The notes beneath the pieces are model-generated. The model was not told the origin of the DNA and made no database searches. It worked only from the letters and a program-made list of their open reading frames with translations. The position numbers and the translations under genes are program-made. Positions 1 through 8,602 of a DNA stretch of 64,000 bases are shown here, piece after piece. This stretch comes from Actinocatenispora rupis. GTDB taxonomy: Bacteria > Actinomycetota > Actinomycetes > Mycobacteriales > Micromonosporaceae. The DNA lies in the NCBI RefSeq assembly GCF_016861975.1, contig NZ_BOMB01000012.1:248001-312000 (forward strand), in the 5' to 3' direction. Position 1 is the first letter of the stretch; each line of letters starts with the position of its first letter.

Positions 1-132
1 ACCGGCCGCGAACAGCGCGCACACCGCGATCAGCGGCCGCGGCTGCGCAGGACCGAGCACGACACCGATCGTGTTCGCCGCCACCACGCACGCCAGCGAA
101 CCGGCGGCGAGCGCGACCCGCGGCCCGTTCAC
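1..132 (-). CDS. N-terminus of a membrane protein (TgpA/transglutaminase-like position), cut by window edge
   Basis: Only the first 44 codons are inside the window. The gene starts with GTG at 132, and GTGA overlaps the stop of the DUF58 gene. The readable peptide begins VNGPRVALAAGSL and is a hydrophobic first membrane segment. In actinomycetes the gene after moxR and the DUF58 gene is often a DUF3488/transglutaminase-like membrane protein, so that is the best guess from position alone. No catalytic region is visible, so the identity is an inference. Confidence 0.6.
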   Translation of the reverse strand, partial: MNGPRVALAAGSLACVVAANTIGVVLGPAQPRPLIAVCALFAAG

Positions 133-1418
133 CGGCCGGTCCGTACGGTGTGGGCGCGGCCGGCGTGCCGCAGCCCGGTGACCACCGACCGGGCCAGCCC
201 GTCCCGTCCCACGCTCACCACCGGGATGCCGACGTCGGTCAGCGCGGCGCGCCGGCGCTCGATCTCCAGCTGCCACAGCCGGCGCGCGGTCACGTCCAGC
301 TCGGAGGTCGGTCGCGGCAGCACGTCCCGCGCGTCCAGTACGGCGACGGCCACGGCACGGCCGCGGGCCCGCCAGTCCTGGCACACCTGCACCACGTTCC
401 GCCGGTACAGCGGGGTCAGCGCGATCACCAGCGCCGACTCCGGTACGGGCAGGCGGTGCGGCACCCAGCTGTGGCTGGTGGTGTCCACCGCGTCGCCGCC
501 GATCGCGAGCAGCGTCGACAGCAACTGGTAGCGGGCGCGCTGGCCGCCGGCCGGGTTCAGCTGGCGCCACCGGCCGCCGAGGCCGATCACGCCGACCCGG
601 TCACCGGCCTGCAGGTGGACCGAGGCGATGGCCCACGCCGCGCGCGCCACCCGCGCCAGTACCTCGGTCGTCCCGTCCGTGTACGTGTCGAGCACGATGA
701 CGACCTCCCCGGACAGCTCGGGATGGTGCCGGTTCACGTACGGCCGGCCGTGCCGGGCGGTGGCGCCCCAGTTCAGGTCGCGCAGCCGGTCGCCCGGCGT
801 GTACGGCCGCAGCTCGGCGAACTCGTACCCGTCACCGATCCGCGGCGACGGGTGCACCCCGGCGACGGCCCGCGACTCGGCCGGGTCGAGCAGCCGGTTC
901 AGCCGCTCCACCTGCGGCAGTACCCGGAGCGTCGGGCCGACGGCGACGCGGCCCTGCCACACCAGCAGCCCGCGGGGCGCGCGGGCCCGGACCCACACCT
1001 CGCCGACGACGTGCCGGCCCCAGTGCGCGGCGCCCAGCACCACGGGCAGCCGTACCGGTCCGGTGGCGGCGGACAGCGTCCACCGCAACGGATCCGGCTG
1101 CACCGCGACCATGCCGCCCGGCGTGCGCACGAGTACTTCCAGGTCGAGGCGGCCGGGCCAGTCGAGGGTGACCGCGCCGTGCACCCGGTCGCCCTCCAGC
1201 AGCTGCGTGGTGTCCACGTCGAGCCGGGCCGACACCCGCAGCGGACCGGTCCGCGCCAACCCGACACCCAACGCCAGCAGGAACGGCACCGCCAGCGCCA
1301 CCAGCGCCGGCTTCCCGGTCAGCAGCGCCACGACGAGCGCGCCGACCGCGACCGCGACGTACGGCAGGAGGCGGCCGTCCCGGCGCGGGGACAGCACCTT
1401 GCCGGTGGATTCGGTCAT
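129..1418 (-). CDS. DUF58 domain-containing membrane protein
   Basis: A 429-residue protein. Two hydrophobic segments lie near residues 18-36 and 39-56. A beta-rich region follows, and then the DUF58 core containing RDLNWGATARHG (about 213-224) and the VWA-like strand ending VIVLD (about 240-244). I chose the ATG at 1418 because it forms an ATGA overlap with the stop of the moxR gene; an upstream in-frame extension would run deep into moxR. DUF58 proteins accompany MoxR AAA+ ATPases and are thought to help assemble or mature surface or periplasmic complexes. The next gene downstream overlaps by 4 bp, so the cluster is translationally coupled. Confidence 0.88.
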   Translation of the reverse strand: MTESTGKVLSPRRDGRLLPYVAVAVGALVVALLTGKPALVALAVPFLLALGVGLARTGPLRVSARLDVDTTQLLEGDRVHGAVTLDWPGRLDLEVLVRTPGGMVAVQPDPLRWTLSAATGPVRLPVVLGAAHWGRHVVGEVWVRARAPRGLLVWQGRVAVGPTLRVLPQVERLNRLLDPAESRAVAGVHPSPRIGDGYEFAELRPYTPGDRLRDLNWGATARHGRPYVNRHHPELSGEVVIVLDTYTDGTTEVLARVARAAWAIASVHLQAGDRVGVIGLGGRWRQLNPAGGQRARYQLLSTLLAIGGDAVDTTSHSWVPHRLPVPESALVIALTPLYRRNVVQVCQDWRARGRAVAVAVLDARDVLPRPTSELDVTARRLWQLEIERRRAALTDVGIPVVSVGRDGLARSVVTGLRHAGRAHTVRTGR

Positions 1419-2575
1419 CGCCAGTTCGGCGCCGGGACGCGGTCGACGATCTCGCGGACCACGGCGTCCGGCGAGATCCGGCGGGCCCACGCCTCCGACC
1501 GGAGTACGACCCGGTGCGCGAGCGCGGGGACGGCGATGGCGCGCATGTCGTCCGGGGTGGTGAAGTCGCGGCCGGCGAGGACCGCGCTGGCGCGCGCCAG
1601 CTTCACCAGCGCGAGCGACCCGCGCGGGCTCGACCCGACCTCCAGCTGCTTGTCCGACCGGGTCGCCGTCACCAGAGCCACCGCGTACTGCGCGATGCTG
1701 CGGTCGACGTGCACCTGCTCCAGGCTCGCCTGCATGGCCCGGAACTGCTCCGCGGTGACCACCGGCGTCAGGTCCACGTCGTCCTGCCCGCGGGTGAGCC
1801 GCGCGGTCAGCAGCTCCAGCTCGTCGTCCGGCCCCGGATAACCCACCCCGGTACGCAGGATGAAGCGGTCCAGCTGCGCCTCCGGCAGCGGGTACGTGCC
1901 CTCGGACTCGATCGGGTTCTGCGTGGCGATCGTCAGGAACGGTCGCGGCAGCCGGTGCGTGGTGCCGTCCATCGTCACCTGCCGCTCCTGCATCGCCTCC
2001 AGCAGCGCGGCCTGCGTCTTCGCCGGCGCCCGGTTCACCTCGTCGGCGAGGATCAGCTGCGCGAACACCGGACCCGGCCGGAACACCGGCGTGTTCGTAC
2101 CGAGGTCGAGGACCATCGTGCCGGTGATGTCCGCCGGCAGCACGTCCGGCGTCAGCTGCAACCGCCGGAACTCCAGCCCCGCCACCGCCGCGAACGACCG
2201 CGCCAGCAGCGTCTTCGCGACCCCGGGCAGGTCGTCCAGCAGGACGTGCCCGTCGGCGAGCAACCCGGCGAGTACGAGGTGGAGGACGGGGCGCTTGCCG
2301 ACCACGGCGCGCTCCACCTCGTCCAGGATCCGCTTCGCGGCGGCCGCGGTCCCGGCCACGCTCGCCCCCTGCGCCGCGGCATCCGGCACCGCGCCGCCCG
2401 GCGCGGATTCGTTGCCACCGCCCGGGATCGAGCCGGTGCCGCCACCGCCGGGGATGGTGTCGGTGACGGCGCCGGGGACGCCGGCGTACCCGGCCGTACC
2501 GCCGGGGCTGACGAATCCGCTGCCGGGTGGCGGCGCACCGAAGGCGGGGGTGGCGGCCGGCGGGTGGTCGTTCAC
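1415..2575 (-). CDS. MoxR-family AAA+ ATPase
   Basis: A 386-residue protein from a GTG at 2575 that overlaps the preceding stop (GTGA). The first 75 residues are a Pro/Gly/Ala-rich low-complexity tail, which is unusual for MoxR proteins. The ATPase core follows, with DLPGVAKT (Walker A, about 115-122), LADEVNRAPAKTQ (Walker B region), a GTYPLPEAQLDRF sensor/arginine-finger stretch and a C-terminal lid. The Walker A has Ala where Gly is usual (GVAKT rather than GVGKT). MoxR ATPases act as chaperones with VWA/DUF58 partners, and the DUF58 gene follows directly. Confidence 0.92.
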   Translation of the reverse strand: MNDHPPAATPAFGAPPPGSGFVSPGGTAGYAGVPGAVTDTIPGGGGTGSIPGGGNESAPGGAVPDAAAQGASVAGTAAAAKRILDEVERAVVGKRPVLHLVLAGLLADGHVLLDDLPGVAKTLLARSFAAVAGLEFRRLQLTPDVLPADITGTMVLDLGTNTPVFRPGPVFAQLILADEVNRAPAKTQAALLEAMQERQVTMDGTTHRLPRPFLTIATQNPIESEGTYPLPEAQLDRFILRTGVGYPGPDDELELLTARLTRGQDDVDLTPVVTAEQFRAMQASLEQVHVDRSIAQYAVALVTATRSDKQLEVGSSPRGSLALVKLARASAVLAGRDFTTPDDMRAIAVPALAHRVVLRSEAWARRISPDAVVREIVDRVPAPNWR

Positions 2576-3132
2576 AGTCTCTCCAGGTCGTCGAGAATCG
2601 TGCCGAGGTGGCGCAGGTGGATCGGCTGGTCCAGGCTCAGCCGGTGGCCGCCCGCCGCGCGCGGCGGCGGCTGGAACAGCATCCAGGCCGGCGGCGAGAT
2701 CAGGGCCTGGATCCGGCCCACGTGCGTCGGCTCCGTCGGATCGAGCCCGTACTTGCCGGCGAGCCGGCGGCGCAGCTCGTCGCGCAGCGTGCCGCGCACC
2801 GAGTACGGGATGGCGTTGCCGGTGGCGGCGCGGACGTCGGCGGACAGGTCGTCGGCGATGTTGCGCAGCCCGGTCGGTAGCTGCCGGCGGACGCTCTCCT
2901 CGTCCGGTGTACGGAACGGCGCGGACGTCAGGTCCGACCGCGCCGGCCAGCCGACCCGCCCCAGCAGCCACGCCGTACCGCCGGCGGCGAGGACCACGAG
3001 CAGCGCCCGCAGTACCGTCTCGGCGGCGGCCGGCCAGGCCAGCGCGATCCCCACCGCCGCAAGGCTCAGCACCACGGCGGTGACGGCGCCGCGGCGGGCC
3101 AGCGTACTGCGCGCCTCGCTCAGCCCTGGCAT
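2572..3132 (-). CDS. Hypothetical membrane protein in the MoxR operon
   Basis: A 186-residue protein with no family I recognise. Two closely spaced hydrophobic segments lie near residues 15-33 and 37-55. A soluble C-terminal region follows, with several Arg/Leu-rich helices and a PPAWMLFQPPP turn. It starts with ATG at 3132, overlapping the stop of the DUF4129 gene (ATGA), and its own stop overlaps the moxR start (GTGA). The coupling on both sides says it is made in step with the ATPase. It is probably a membrane component of the MoxR/DUF58 assembly, but this rests on context only. Confidence 0.8.
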   Translation of the reverse strand: MPGLSEARSTLARRGAVTAVVLSLAAVGIALAWPAAAETVLRALLVVLAAGGTAWLLGRVGWPARSDLTSAPFRTPDEESVRRQLPTGLRNIADDLSADVRAATGNAIPYSVRGTLRDELRRRLAGKYGLDPTEPTHVGRIQALISPPAWMLFQPPPRAAGGHRLSLDQPIHLRHLGTILDDLERL

Positions 3133-4973
3133 CACGCCACCCCGGTCGGTGCCACGGCGGCCAGGTCGGTCGCCGCCTCGCGCAACGCGGCGAGCGCCGC
3201 GTCCCGGTCCGCGCCGGTCGGCGGGTGCGGCGAGAACCGGGCCCGCTCGAACAGCTCCGTCAACGCCCGCAACGGTTCCGGCCGTACCCGCAGGTCGGAC
3301 AGCACGCGGCGCAGGTGCTCCATCGGCGCCTCGTGCTCGTACCGGGCGAGGCCGCACGCGGCGAGCCCCTCCAGCAGCCGCGCGTACGCCCCGATCACGG
3401 CGGTACGCGGATCGGGGTCGGCGAGCATCGCGTCGATGCTGTGCACCACCGTCGCGGCCATCGCCTCGCGGGCCTGCGCCAGCTCGTCCGGCGCCGCCGG
3501 CGGCACCGCGCGCCGCGGAGCCCACCTCATCGACCGGGCGACGACCACGCCGCCACCCACCAGCAGCGCCAGCACCACCACGCCGAGGAGTACGGCGAGG
3601 ACCGGGCCCAGCGCAGCCAGGTCCAGCCCGGCGAACGCGCTGCGCTTCGTCGGTTTCGGCGCGTCCGGCGTCGCCGCGGCCGGTGCCGGTCCCGAGGTCT
3701 CCACCGGCGGCGGCGTCGCACCGGCCGGCAGTACGGGCAGCGACTTCAGCCAGCGGTCGACGTCCGCCCGCGACATCCCCGGCCCGGCGTCGATCCGGCC
3801 GTCCCCGTCACGGTCCAGGTCCACGTACCCGTCGATGACGCCGTCGCCGTCCTGGTCCACCGCCCCCACCCAGTGCCCGTCACGGCGCTCCAGGTACATC
3901 CGGCCGGGGCCGACCCGCGCGGTGGAGTCGGATCCGCGCACCACGATCGCGTCGATCCGGCCGTCACCGTCCAGGTCCACGCCGATGTCGGGCGTGCCGT
4001 CGTGGTCGAAGTCGCCCACCCGCGCGCTGCCCTGCGGGTACGCCAGCGTGCCGCCCGCCCGCGCCCGCCCCGACACGTACGGCGAGGGCGTGGGTGAGCG
4101 CGACGGCGCCGCCGCCCGCGGTACCGCCGGGGCCATGCCCGTGCGCGCGATACCGACCAGCGCCAGCAGCGCCAACGCCACCACCGTCACCGGCACCGCG
4201 ACCCGCAGCGTGGCCGACCACCGCTGACCGCCCGGCCTCGTCCGCAACACCAGGTGCGCCACGACCGTCACCAGCACCGCGGTCACCAGCCCGGCACCGA
4301 CCACCACGCCCGCGAACACCAGCATCGCCACCCGGTCCGGCCGACCGTGCCGCAGCGGCGCCAGCACCGACGTACCCGACGCGGCCACCGCGAACAGCCC
4401 CGCCACCAGCACCCCGACCAGCACCCAGCCGAGCGGCCCCATCCCGCCCCACGACCCACGTCCCCCGGGTACTGGCGGCCGCGGCGGTCCCGGCGGCACC
4501 CCGGGGCCTCCGCCGGCCGACACGGCGGGGTACCCACCCGGCGGAACCGTTGGTACGCCAGGGTTCCCGGCCCCCGGCGTCATTGCGGGTTGCCCGGTCG
4601 ACGACGCCCCCGGCCCAGCCGCTTGTGCCGGCGGAACACCGAGATTTCCCATCGACGAGGCTCCCGGCGGAAGCGGTGGCACGCCAGGATTTCCGGCCAC
4701 CGGCGTCCCGGGTCCGGCGGCCTGACCCGGTGGTACACCGGGGTATCCGGTCAACGGCGTGCCTGGCGGAACCGGTGACACAGCAGGGTTTCCGGTCGGC
4801 GGCACACCGGGGTGTCCGGCCGTCGGCATCCCCGGGGGCATCCCGGGTTGGCCGACCGGTGGCCCCTCCGACGGAGCCGACGGAACGCCGGGGTACGCGG
4901 CGGACGCGTCGGGCACGTGGGGGACCGCGGTCGGGTCGGGCGAGGCGCCGGGAGGTACGGCGGGGCCGTTCAC
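3132..4973 (-). CDS. DUF4129 membrane protein with calcium-loop-like repeats
   Basis: A 613-residue protein from a GTG start. Residues 1 to about 170 are a low-complexity Pro/Gly tail with repeated G(Y/N/H)PGVPP motifs. Three membrane segments follow (about 175-285). An exposed region near 315-400 contains at least four Asp-rich loops of the EF-hand/dockerin style: DFDHDGTPDIG, DLDGDGRIDA, DQDGDGVIDG and DRDGDGRIDA. A further membrane segment lies near 445-478, followed by a cytosolic DUF4129-type helical domain. It is the first gene of the operon. DUF4129 proteins usually sit with MoxR, DUF58 and transglutaminase-like genes. The Asp loops suggest calcium binding on the outer face, which I infer from motif spacing. 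Confidence 0.82.
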   Translation of the reverse strand: MNGPAVPPGASPDPTAVPHVPDASAAYPGVPSAPSEGPPVGQPGMPPGMPTAGHPGVPPTGNPAVSPVPPGTPLTGYPGVPPGQAAGPGTPVAGNPGVPPLPPGASSMGNLGVPPAQAAGPGASSTGQPAMTPGAGNPGVPTVPPGGYPAVSAGGGPGVPPGPPRPPVPGGRGSWGGMGPLGWVLVGVLVAGLFAVAASGTSVLAPLRHGRPDRVAMLVFAGVVVGAGLVTAVLVTVVAHLVLRTRPGGQRWSATLRVAVPVTVVALALLALVGIARTGMAPAVPRAAAPSRSPTPSPYVSGRARAGGTLAYPQGSARVGDFDHDGTPDIGVDLDGDGRIDAIVVRGSDSTARVGPGRMYLERRDGHWVGAVDQDGDGVIDGYVDLDRDGDGRIDAGPGMSRADVDRWLKSLPVLPAGATPPPVETSGPAPAAATPDAPKPTKRSAFAGLDLAALGPVLAVLLGVVVLALLVGGGVVVARSMRWAPRRAVPPAAPDELAQAREAMAATVVHSIDAMLADPDPRTAVIGAYARLLEGLAACGLARYEHEAPMEHLRRVLSDLRVRPEPLRALTELFERARFSPHPPTGADRDAALAALREAATDLAAVAPTGVA

Positions 4974-5543
4974 CGTGGTTCGCCCCGACGACCGGCCGAG
5001 GTGGCCGGTTCGGCGCGGTGTGCGACGGCGACTGCGTCCCCCGTGAGTGGCATGGACCTCATTGTGCGGACGCCGTCAACCGCGCGCGACACCCGATGCC
5101 GAGTCCCGCGTCACGTCCCCGGTACGGCATGCGGCGATCGCCCCGACTTGCCCGCGTTCCCCGGCATGGCAGCGGATCGCGCCGACTCCGACCGTTCCGT
5201 TCCGCGGCGTGGCAGCCGATCGCGGCGGCGCCGACCTGACCGTTCCGCGGCCTCGCACCGCGCGCGCTTGCCCGCCCCGCGACTCGGGGACGATCCCCGC
5301 TGCCACCCCGTCTCGCGATGTGCCGACCGCGGCACGGCCGCCGCAGCCGCCCCGGTTCCGTGAAGCACGAGCGCGGCGCGGTGCTTCCGTTCCGCGACAT
5401 GCCGACCGCATCGCGGCCGCCCGGCCCATCGGCAGCCGGGGCACCGAACAGTGGGCCGGATACAACGATGAGCACGGCCCAAGAGAACGGCCAACGAGCG
5501 GTGGCGAGTACGCGCCACCAAGGCGGGCGTGGGAGCGACCGGG
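4974..5543. repeat. Gene-free 570-bp spacer with four imperfect ~30-bp repeats
   Basis: I see no convincing gene between the DUF4129 start and the flavoprotein stop. The spacer holds related blocks starting near 5156, 5199, 5310 and 5389. They share the pattern GTTCCGCG(G/A)C(G/A)TG followed by GC-(A/G)-CCG and ATCGCGGC. They differ at several positions and in spacing. The promoter of the operon at 4973 should lie here, but no clear -35/-10 pair stands out. Confidence 0.5.
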
Positions 5544-6593
5544 TCACGGGTCGAGGTGGGCGGCGAGGTAGGCGGCGTCGTGCGCCACGCCGGCGATGAG
5601 TGACGAGGCGGCGGAGTACTGGAAGGGGCGGCCGAGGAGGTGGAGGCCGGGCTGGGCGGTGACGACGCCGCGGCGGTGCGGTGGTTCGGTGCCGGGGCCG
5701 AAGCCGGGCAGGTCGATCCAGCTGGTGTCGGGCCGGTAGCCGGTGCACCAGACGACGACGGACACCGCGGCGGTACTCCCGTCGGCGAGGAGCGGCTGCC
5801 CGTCGCGGACGCCGACGGTACGGGGGACGCGGTGGACGGCGGCGAGATCGCTTGCGTGCAGCCGGATCAGCGGTCCGGAGTGGGCGGTGAGGTGGGCGCG
5901 TACTGCGCGGCCGGGGGGCGTACGCACGGTCAGCAGGTGGCGGTAGGTGACCAGGACGAGCGGGGCGAGGGTGCGGGCGGTGGGGCCGTCGATGCGGCAC
6001 GGCAGGTGGCCGGGATGCCGCCCGGACAGCAGGGTGCGGCGTCCGGCGGCGGCGAGTTCGAGGGCGATGGTGGCGCCGGAGTTGCCGGCGCCGACGACGA
6101 GGACGGCACCGGGCGGCAGCGCGGAAGGGTTGCGGTAGTCGGCGGCGTGCAGCTGGGTGACGCCCGCGTCGAGCCGGCCGGCGAACTCCGGTACCCAGGG
6201 GGCGCGGCCGGTGGCGAGGACGACGCGGGTCGCTTCGACGGGGCCGGCGGACGTGTCCGCCACGTACCGGGTTCCGTTGTGCCACAGGCGATGCACGGTG
6301 GTCCCGGTGCGTACGGGGAGGCGCCGGCGCAGCGCGTACCCGGTCAGGTAGTCGGCGAACTCGTCGTGCGTCGGGAACGACCACGCCGGCGCGGGGAAGG
6401 GCTGGCCGGGCAGCGCGTCGTACCGGGCGGGGGTGAAAAGGCGCAGCGAGTCCCAGCGCTGCCGCCAGGAGTCGCCGATCCGCTCGTGCGCGTCGAGGAT
6501 GAGGAACGACCGCCCGGCGAGGTGGTACCCCATCGCGAGGCCGGCCTGCCCGCCCCCGATGACCAGCGTCCCGACCCGTGTTGCTCCGTCCAT
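5544..6593 (-). CDS. NAD(P)/FAD-dependent flavoprotein monooxygenase-like
   Basis: A 349-residue protein. An N-terminal FAD-binding Rossmann motif (VIGGGQAGLAMGYHL) begins at about residue 10. An RIGDSWRQRWDSLRLFTP stretch typical of the CzcO/TrkA-type flavoprotein group follows. A second nucleotide-binding motif (VVGAGNSGATIALELA) lies in the middle, and a late CTGYRPDTSW motif contacts FAD. ATG 6593 is preferred because GGGAGGTGGGAG lies just upstream; a GTG four codons earlier is the alternative. It stands alone. The substrate cannot be told from the sequence. Confidence 0.85.
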   Translation of the reverse strand: MDGATRVGTLVIGGGQAGLAMGYHLAGRSFLILDAHERIGDSWRQRWDSLRLFTPARYDALPGQPFPAPAWSFPTHDEFADYLTGYALRRRLPVRTGTTVHRLWHNGTRYVADTSAGPVEATRVVLATGRAPWVPEFAGRLDAGVTQLHAADYRNPSALPPGAVLVVGAGNSGATIALELAAAGRRTLLSGRHPGHLPCRIDGPTARTLAPLVLVTYRHLLTVRTPPGRAVRAHLTAHSGPLIRLHASDLAAVHRVPRTVGVRDGQPLLADGSTAAVSVVVWCTGYRPDTSWIDLPGFGPGTEPPHRRGVVTAQPGLHLLGRPFQYSAASSLIAGVAHDAAYLAAHLDP

Positions 6594-6636
6594 GGCCGCT
6601 CCCACCTCCCACTACAGCGGGGCGGCGGCGGGGGCG

Positions 6637-7460
6637 TCAACCCATCGCGGCGCGTACGTCGGCGGGGGCGTGCGCCAGCGCGTCCGGGTCCGGGTCGGCG
6701 GCGGTCACCACCGGCAGGTGCACCACCAGGTCGTACGCGGTGAGCGGGTCCTGGTCGGTGTGGAACGCGCCGAACCGCTGGCTGTCGACGGCGCGGAGGG
6801 CGGCGGTGTCGGCCGGGCCGAGCCGTCGCAGGTCCACCGCGTACGGTCCGTCGTGGCTGGCCGCGAGCAGCGCGTCGAGGCTGCCGGGGCGCGGGGCGCC
6901 GTCGAGGTCGGTGAACAGCTCGCCAGCGTAGAACCCGGGCCCGGTGTTGAGGGTGCGGCCGGCGGCCGTCGTCGTCCCCACCACGCGGTACGCGGCGCCG
7001 AGCCGGTCGGCCAGGTGCATGCCGAGCGTCGCGGCGGGCGGTACGCCGGGCACGGCGACCGGGTACCGCTGGACGTGCCCGTTGTGCGCGGCCGGTACGA
7101 TCCGCTCCTCGCGCCGGAGGATCCACTCGACGGTGTCGGCGAGCGCCGCGTCCCGGGTGAGCGACACGCCGAGGTGGTCGCCGCGGGCCATGTCGCGCAG
7201 CATCAGGTCGAGGGCGGCGGTCACCTGCGCGACCCGCAGCGCCCGCTCGTACTCCCCGGTCGAGGTGCGCGCCACGTACCCGAGGCGGCGGGCGGTGAGG
7301 CGGGAGACCAGTTCGGCCAGGCCGGCGGTGAGCGCGTCGCGCCGTTCGACCGCGAGCCCCGCGTACGCCGCGACGGCGGTGGGCGCGCCGAACGCCGAGG
7401 TCGCCGCGTACGCCGCGGCCGTCTCCCGCAGCGCCGGATCGACCGGACCGTCCGGGTCGG
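6637..7460 (-). pseudogene. Erythromycin-esterase family remnant, N-terminus missing
   Basis: The open frame reads back from the stop at 6637 to about 7460. The peptide contains VPAAHNGHVQRY, the conserved central His motif of the erythromycin esterase / succinoglycan-biosynthesis family, followed by the usual C-terminal segments. Upstream of that it reads FGAPTAVAAYAGL and then ends abruptly near 7460. Beyond that point the DNA matches the middle of an HTH regulator on the other strand. About half of a typical 400-residue family member is missing, including the first catalytic His region and the start codon. A GTG at 7275 could start a short product, but that would not be a working esterase. 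Confidence 0.75.
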
Positions 7461-7901
7461 CTGCTGCCCGACGTCTCCAAGGCCGCCGTGTACCGGCACG
7501 CGGGGTTGCTGACCGAGGCGGGCGTCCTGGAGGTCGCCGACGAACGGCGGGTGCACGGCGCCGTCGAGCGCCACTACCGGCTGCGCCGCGAGCGCGCCGT
7601 CATCGACGACGAGGGGGCCGCGGGCATGTCGCTGGCCGACCACCGGCGCGGGTTCGCCGCCGCGCTCGCCGCGCTGCACGCCGGGTTCACCGCGTACCTG
7701 GCCCGGCCGGGGGCGGAACCGGCCACCGACCCCGCCGGGTACCGGCAGGGCACGGTCTGGCTCAACCAGGCCGAAATCGCCGATCTGGCCGCGGTGCTGC
7801 ACCGGGTGTTCGCGGCGGGTACGGAGCACCGCGGGACGGCGGGCCGCCGGCCGTACCTGCTGAGTCCGATCTTCTTTCCGGTGGAGGATCCGGTCGACTG
7901 A
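7455..7901 (+). pseudogene. Truncated helix-turn-helix regulator, 5' end missing
   Basis: From about 7455 the plus strand reads RLLPDVSKAAVYRHAGLL, then GVLEVADERRVHGAVERHYRLRRERAVID and a C-terminus ending LLSPIFFPVEDPVD. This is a clear paralogue of the intact regulator at 9561-10094 (RLPDIPRTTAYRH and so on). About the first 33 codons, including the start of the winged-helix domain, are absent. A GTG at 7488 gives 137 residues but lacks half of the DNA-binding domain. The gene is therefore most likely dead. Confidence 0.75.
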
Positions 7902-7963
7902 GGCGGAGTGTCGGTGGCCGGGGCTACCGTGTGCCGGCACACCACCGAACGCGAGGGACGGTC

Positions 7964-8515
7964 ATGACCACACTGGAGAACCGGCCGCACACCGCGCTGC
8001 TCGTCGTCGACGTGCAGACCGGCGTCGTGGCCGGGGCGTACGAGCGGGACCGGGTCGTCGGCAACGTCGCCACGCTCGTGGAGAAGGCGCGCCGGCAGCA
8101 GGTGCCGGTCGTGTGGGTGCAGCACGACGACGACGCGCTGGCCCGCGGCAGCGACGGCTGGCGGATCGCGGCGGAGCTGAGTCCGGCCGACAGCGACCCG
8201 CGGGTCGAGAAGAACTGGGCCGACTCGTTCGAGGACACCACGCTGGAGTCGATGCTCGCCGGCCTCGGCGTCGGGCGGCTCGTCGTCGCCGGCGCCGAGA
8301 CCGACGCGTGCATCCGGTCCACCCTGCACGGCGCCATCGTCCGGGGGTACGACGCGGTCCTGGTCGCCGACGCCCACACGTGCAGCGACAACACGAGCTG
8401 GGGTTCGCCGCCGCCGGAGACCGTCATCGCCCACACCAACCTGTACTGGCACCACCACGCCGCGCCCGGCCGTACCGGCGGGACGGTGGCGACGGCGGAC
8501 GTCGACTTCGCCTGA
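7964..8515 (+). CDS. Cysteine hydrolase, isochorismatase-like
   Basis: A 183-residue protein of normal family length. The catalytic triad of isochorismatase-like hydrolases can be read: Asp16 in VVDVQTG, Lys83 in VEKNWADSF and Cys116 in ETDACIRST. The ATG at 7964 follows GAGGGACG. A TACCGT box at 7925-7930 may be its -10 element. The gene lies between a dead regulator paralogue and an alpha/beta hydrolase, and may once have been the regulator's target. The substrate is unknown; relatives hydrolyse isochorismate, nicotinamide and N-carbamoyl compounds. Confidence 0.9.
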   Translation: MTTLENRPHTALLVVDVQTGVVAGAYERDRVVGNVATLVEKARRQQVPVVWVQHDDDALARGSDGWRIAAELSPADSDPRVEKNWADSFEDTTLESMLAGLGVGRLVVAGAETDACIRSTLHGAIVRGYDAVLVADAHTCSDNTSWGSPPPETVIAHTNLYWHHHAAPGRTGGTVATADVDFA

Positions 8516-8602
8516 CGTGACGCGGATCCGGCGCCCGGCGCGGACGGTCGGTGCCCGCCACCGGCGTCCGGCATCCGTCCGGGCGCGGCCCGCCGCGCCG
8601 GT

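Noticed and set aside
1514-3838. Long plus-strand open frame of 774 codons
   Set aside because: It is antisense to the moxR, membrane-protein and DUF4129 genes, which have clear motifs and overlaps. Very GC-rich DNA gives such shadow frames.
5059-6612. Long minus-strand frame through the 5-kb spacer and the flavoprotein
   Set aside because: It is Arg/Pro-rich and out of frame with the flavoprotein, whose FAD motifs are clear. The spacer part shows only repeats.
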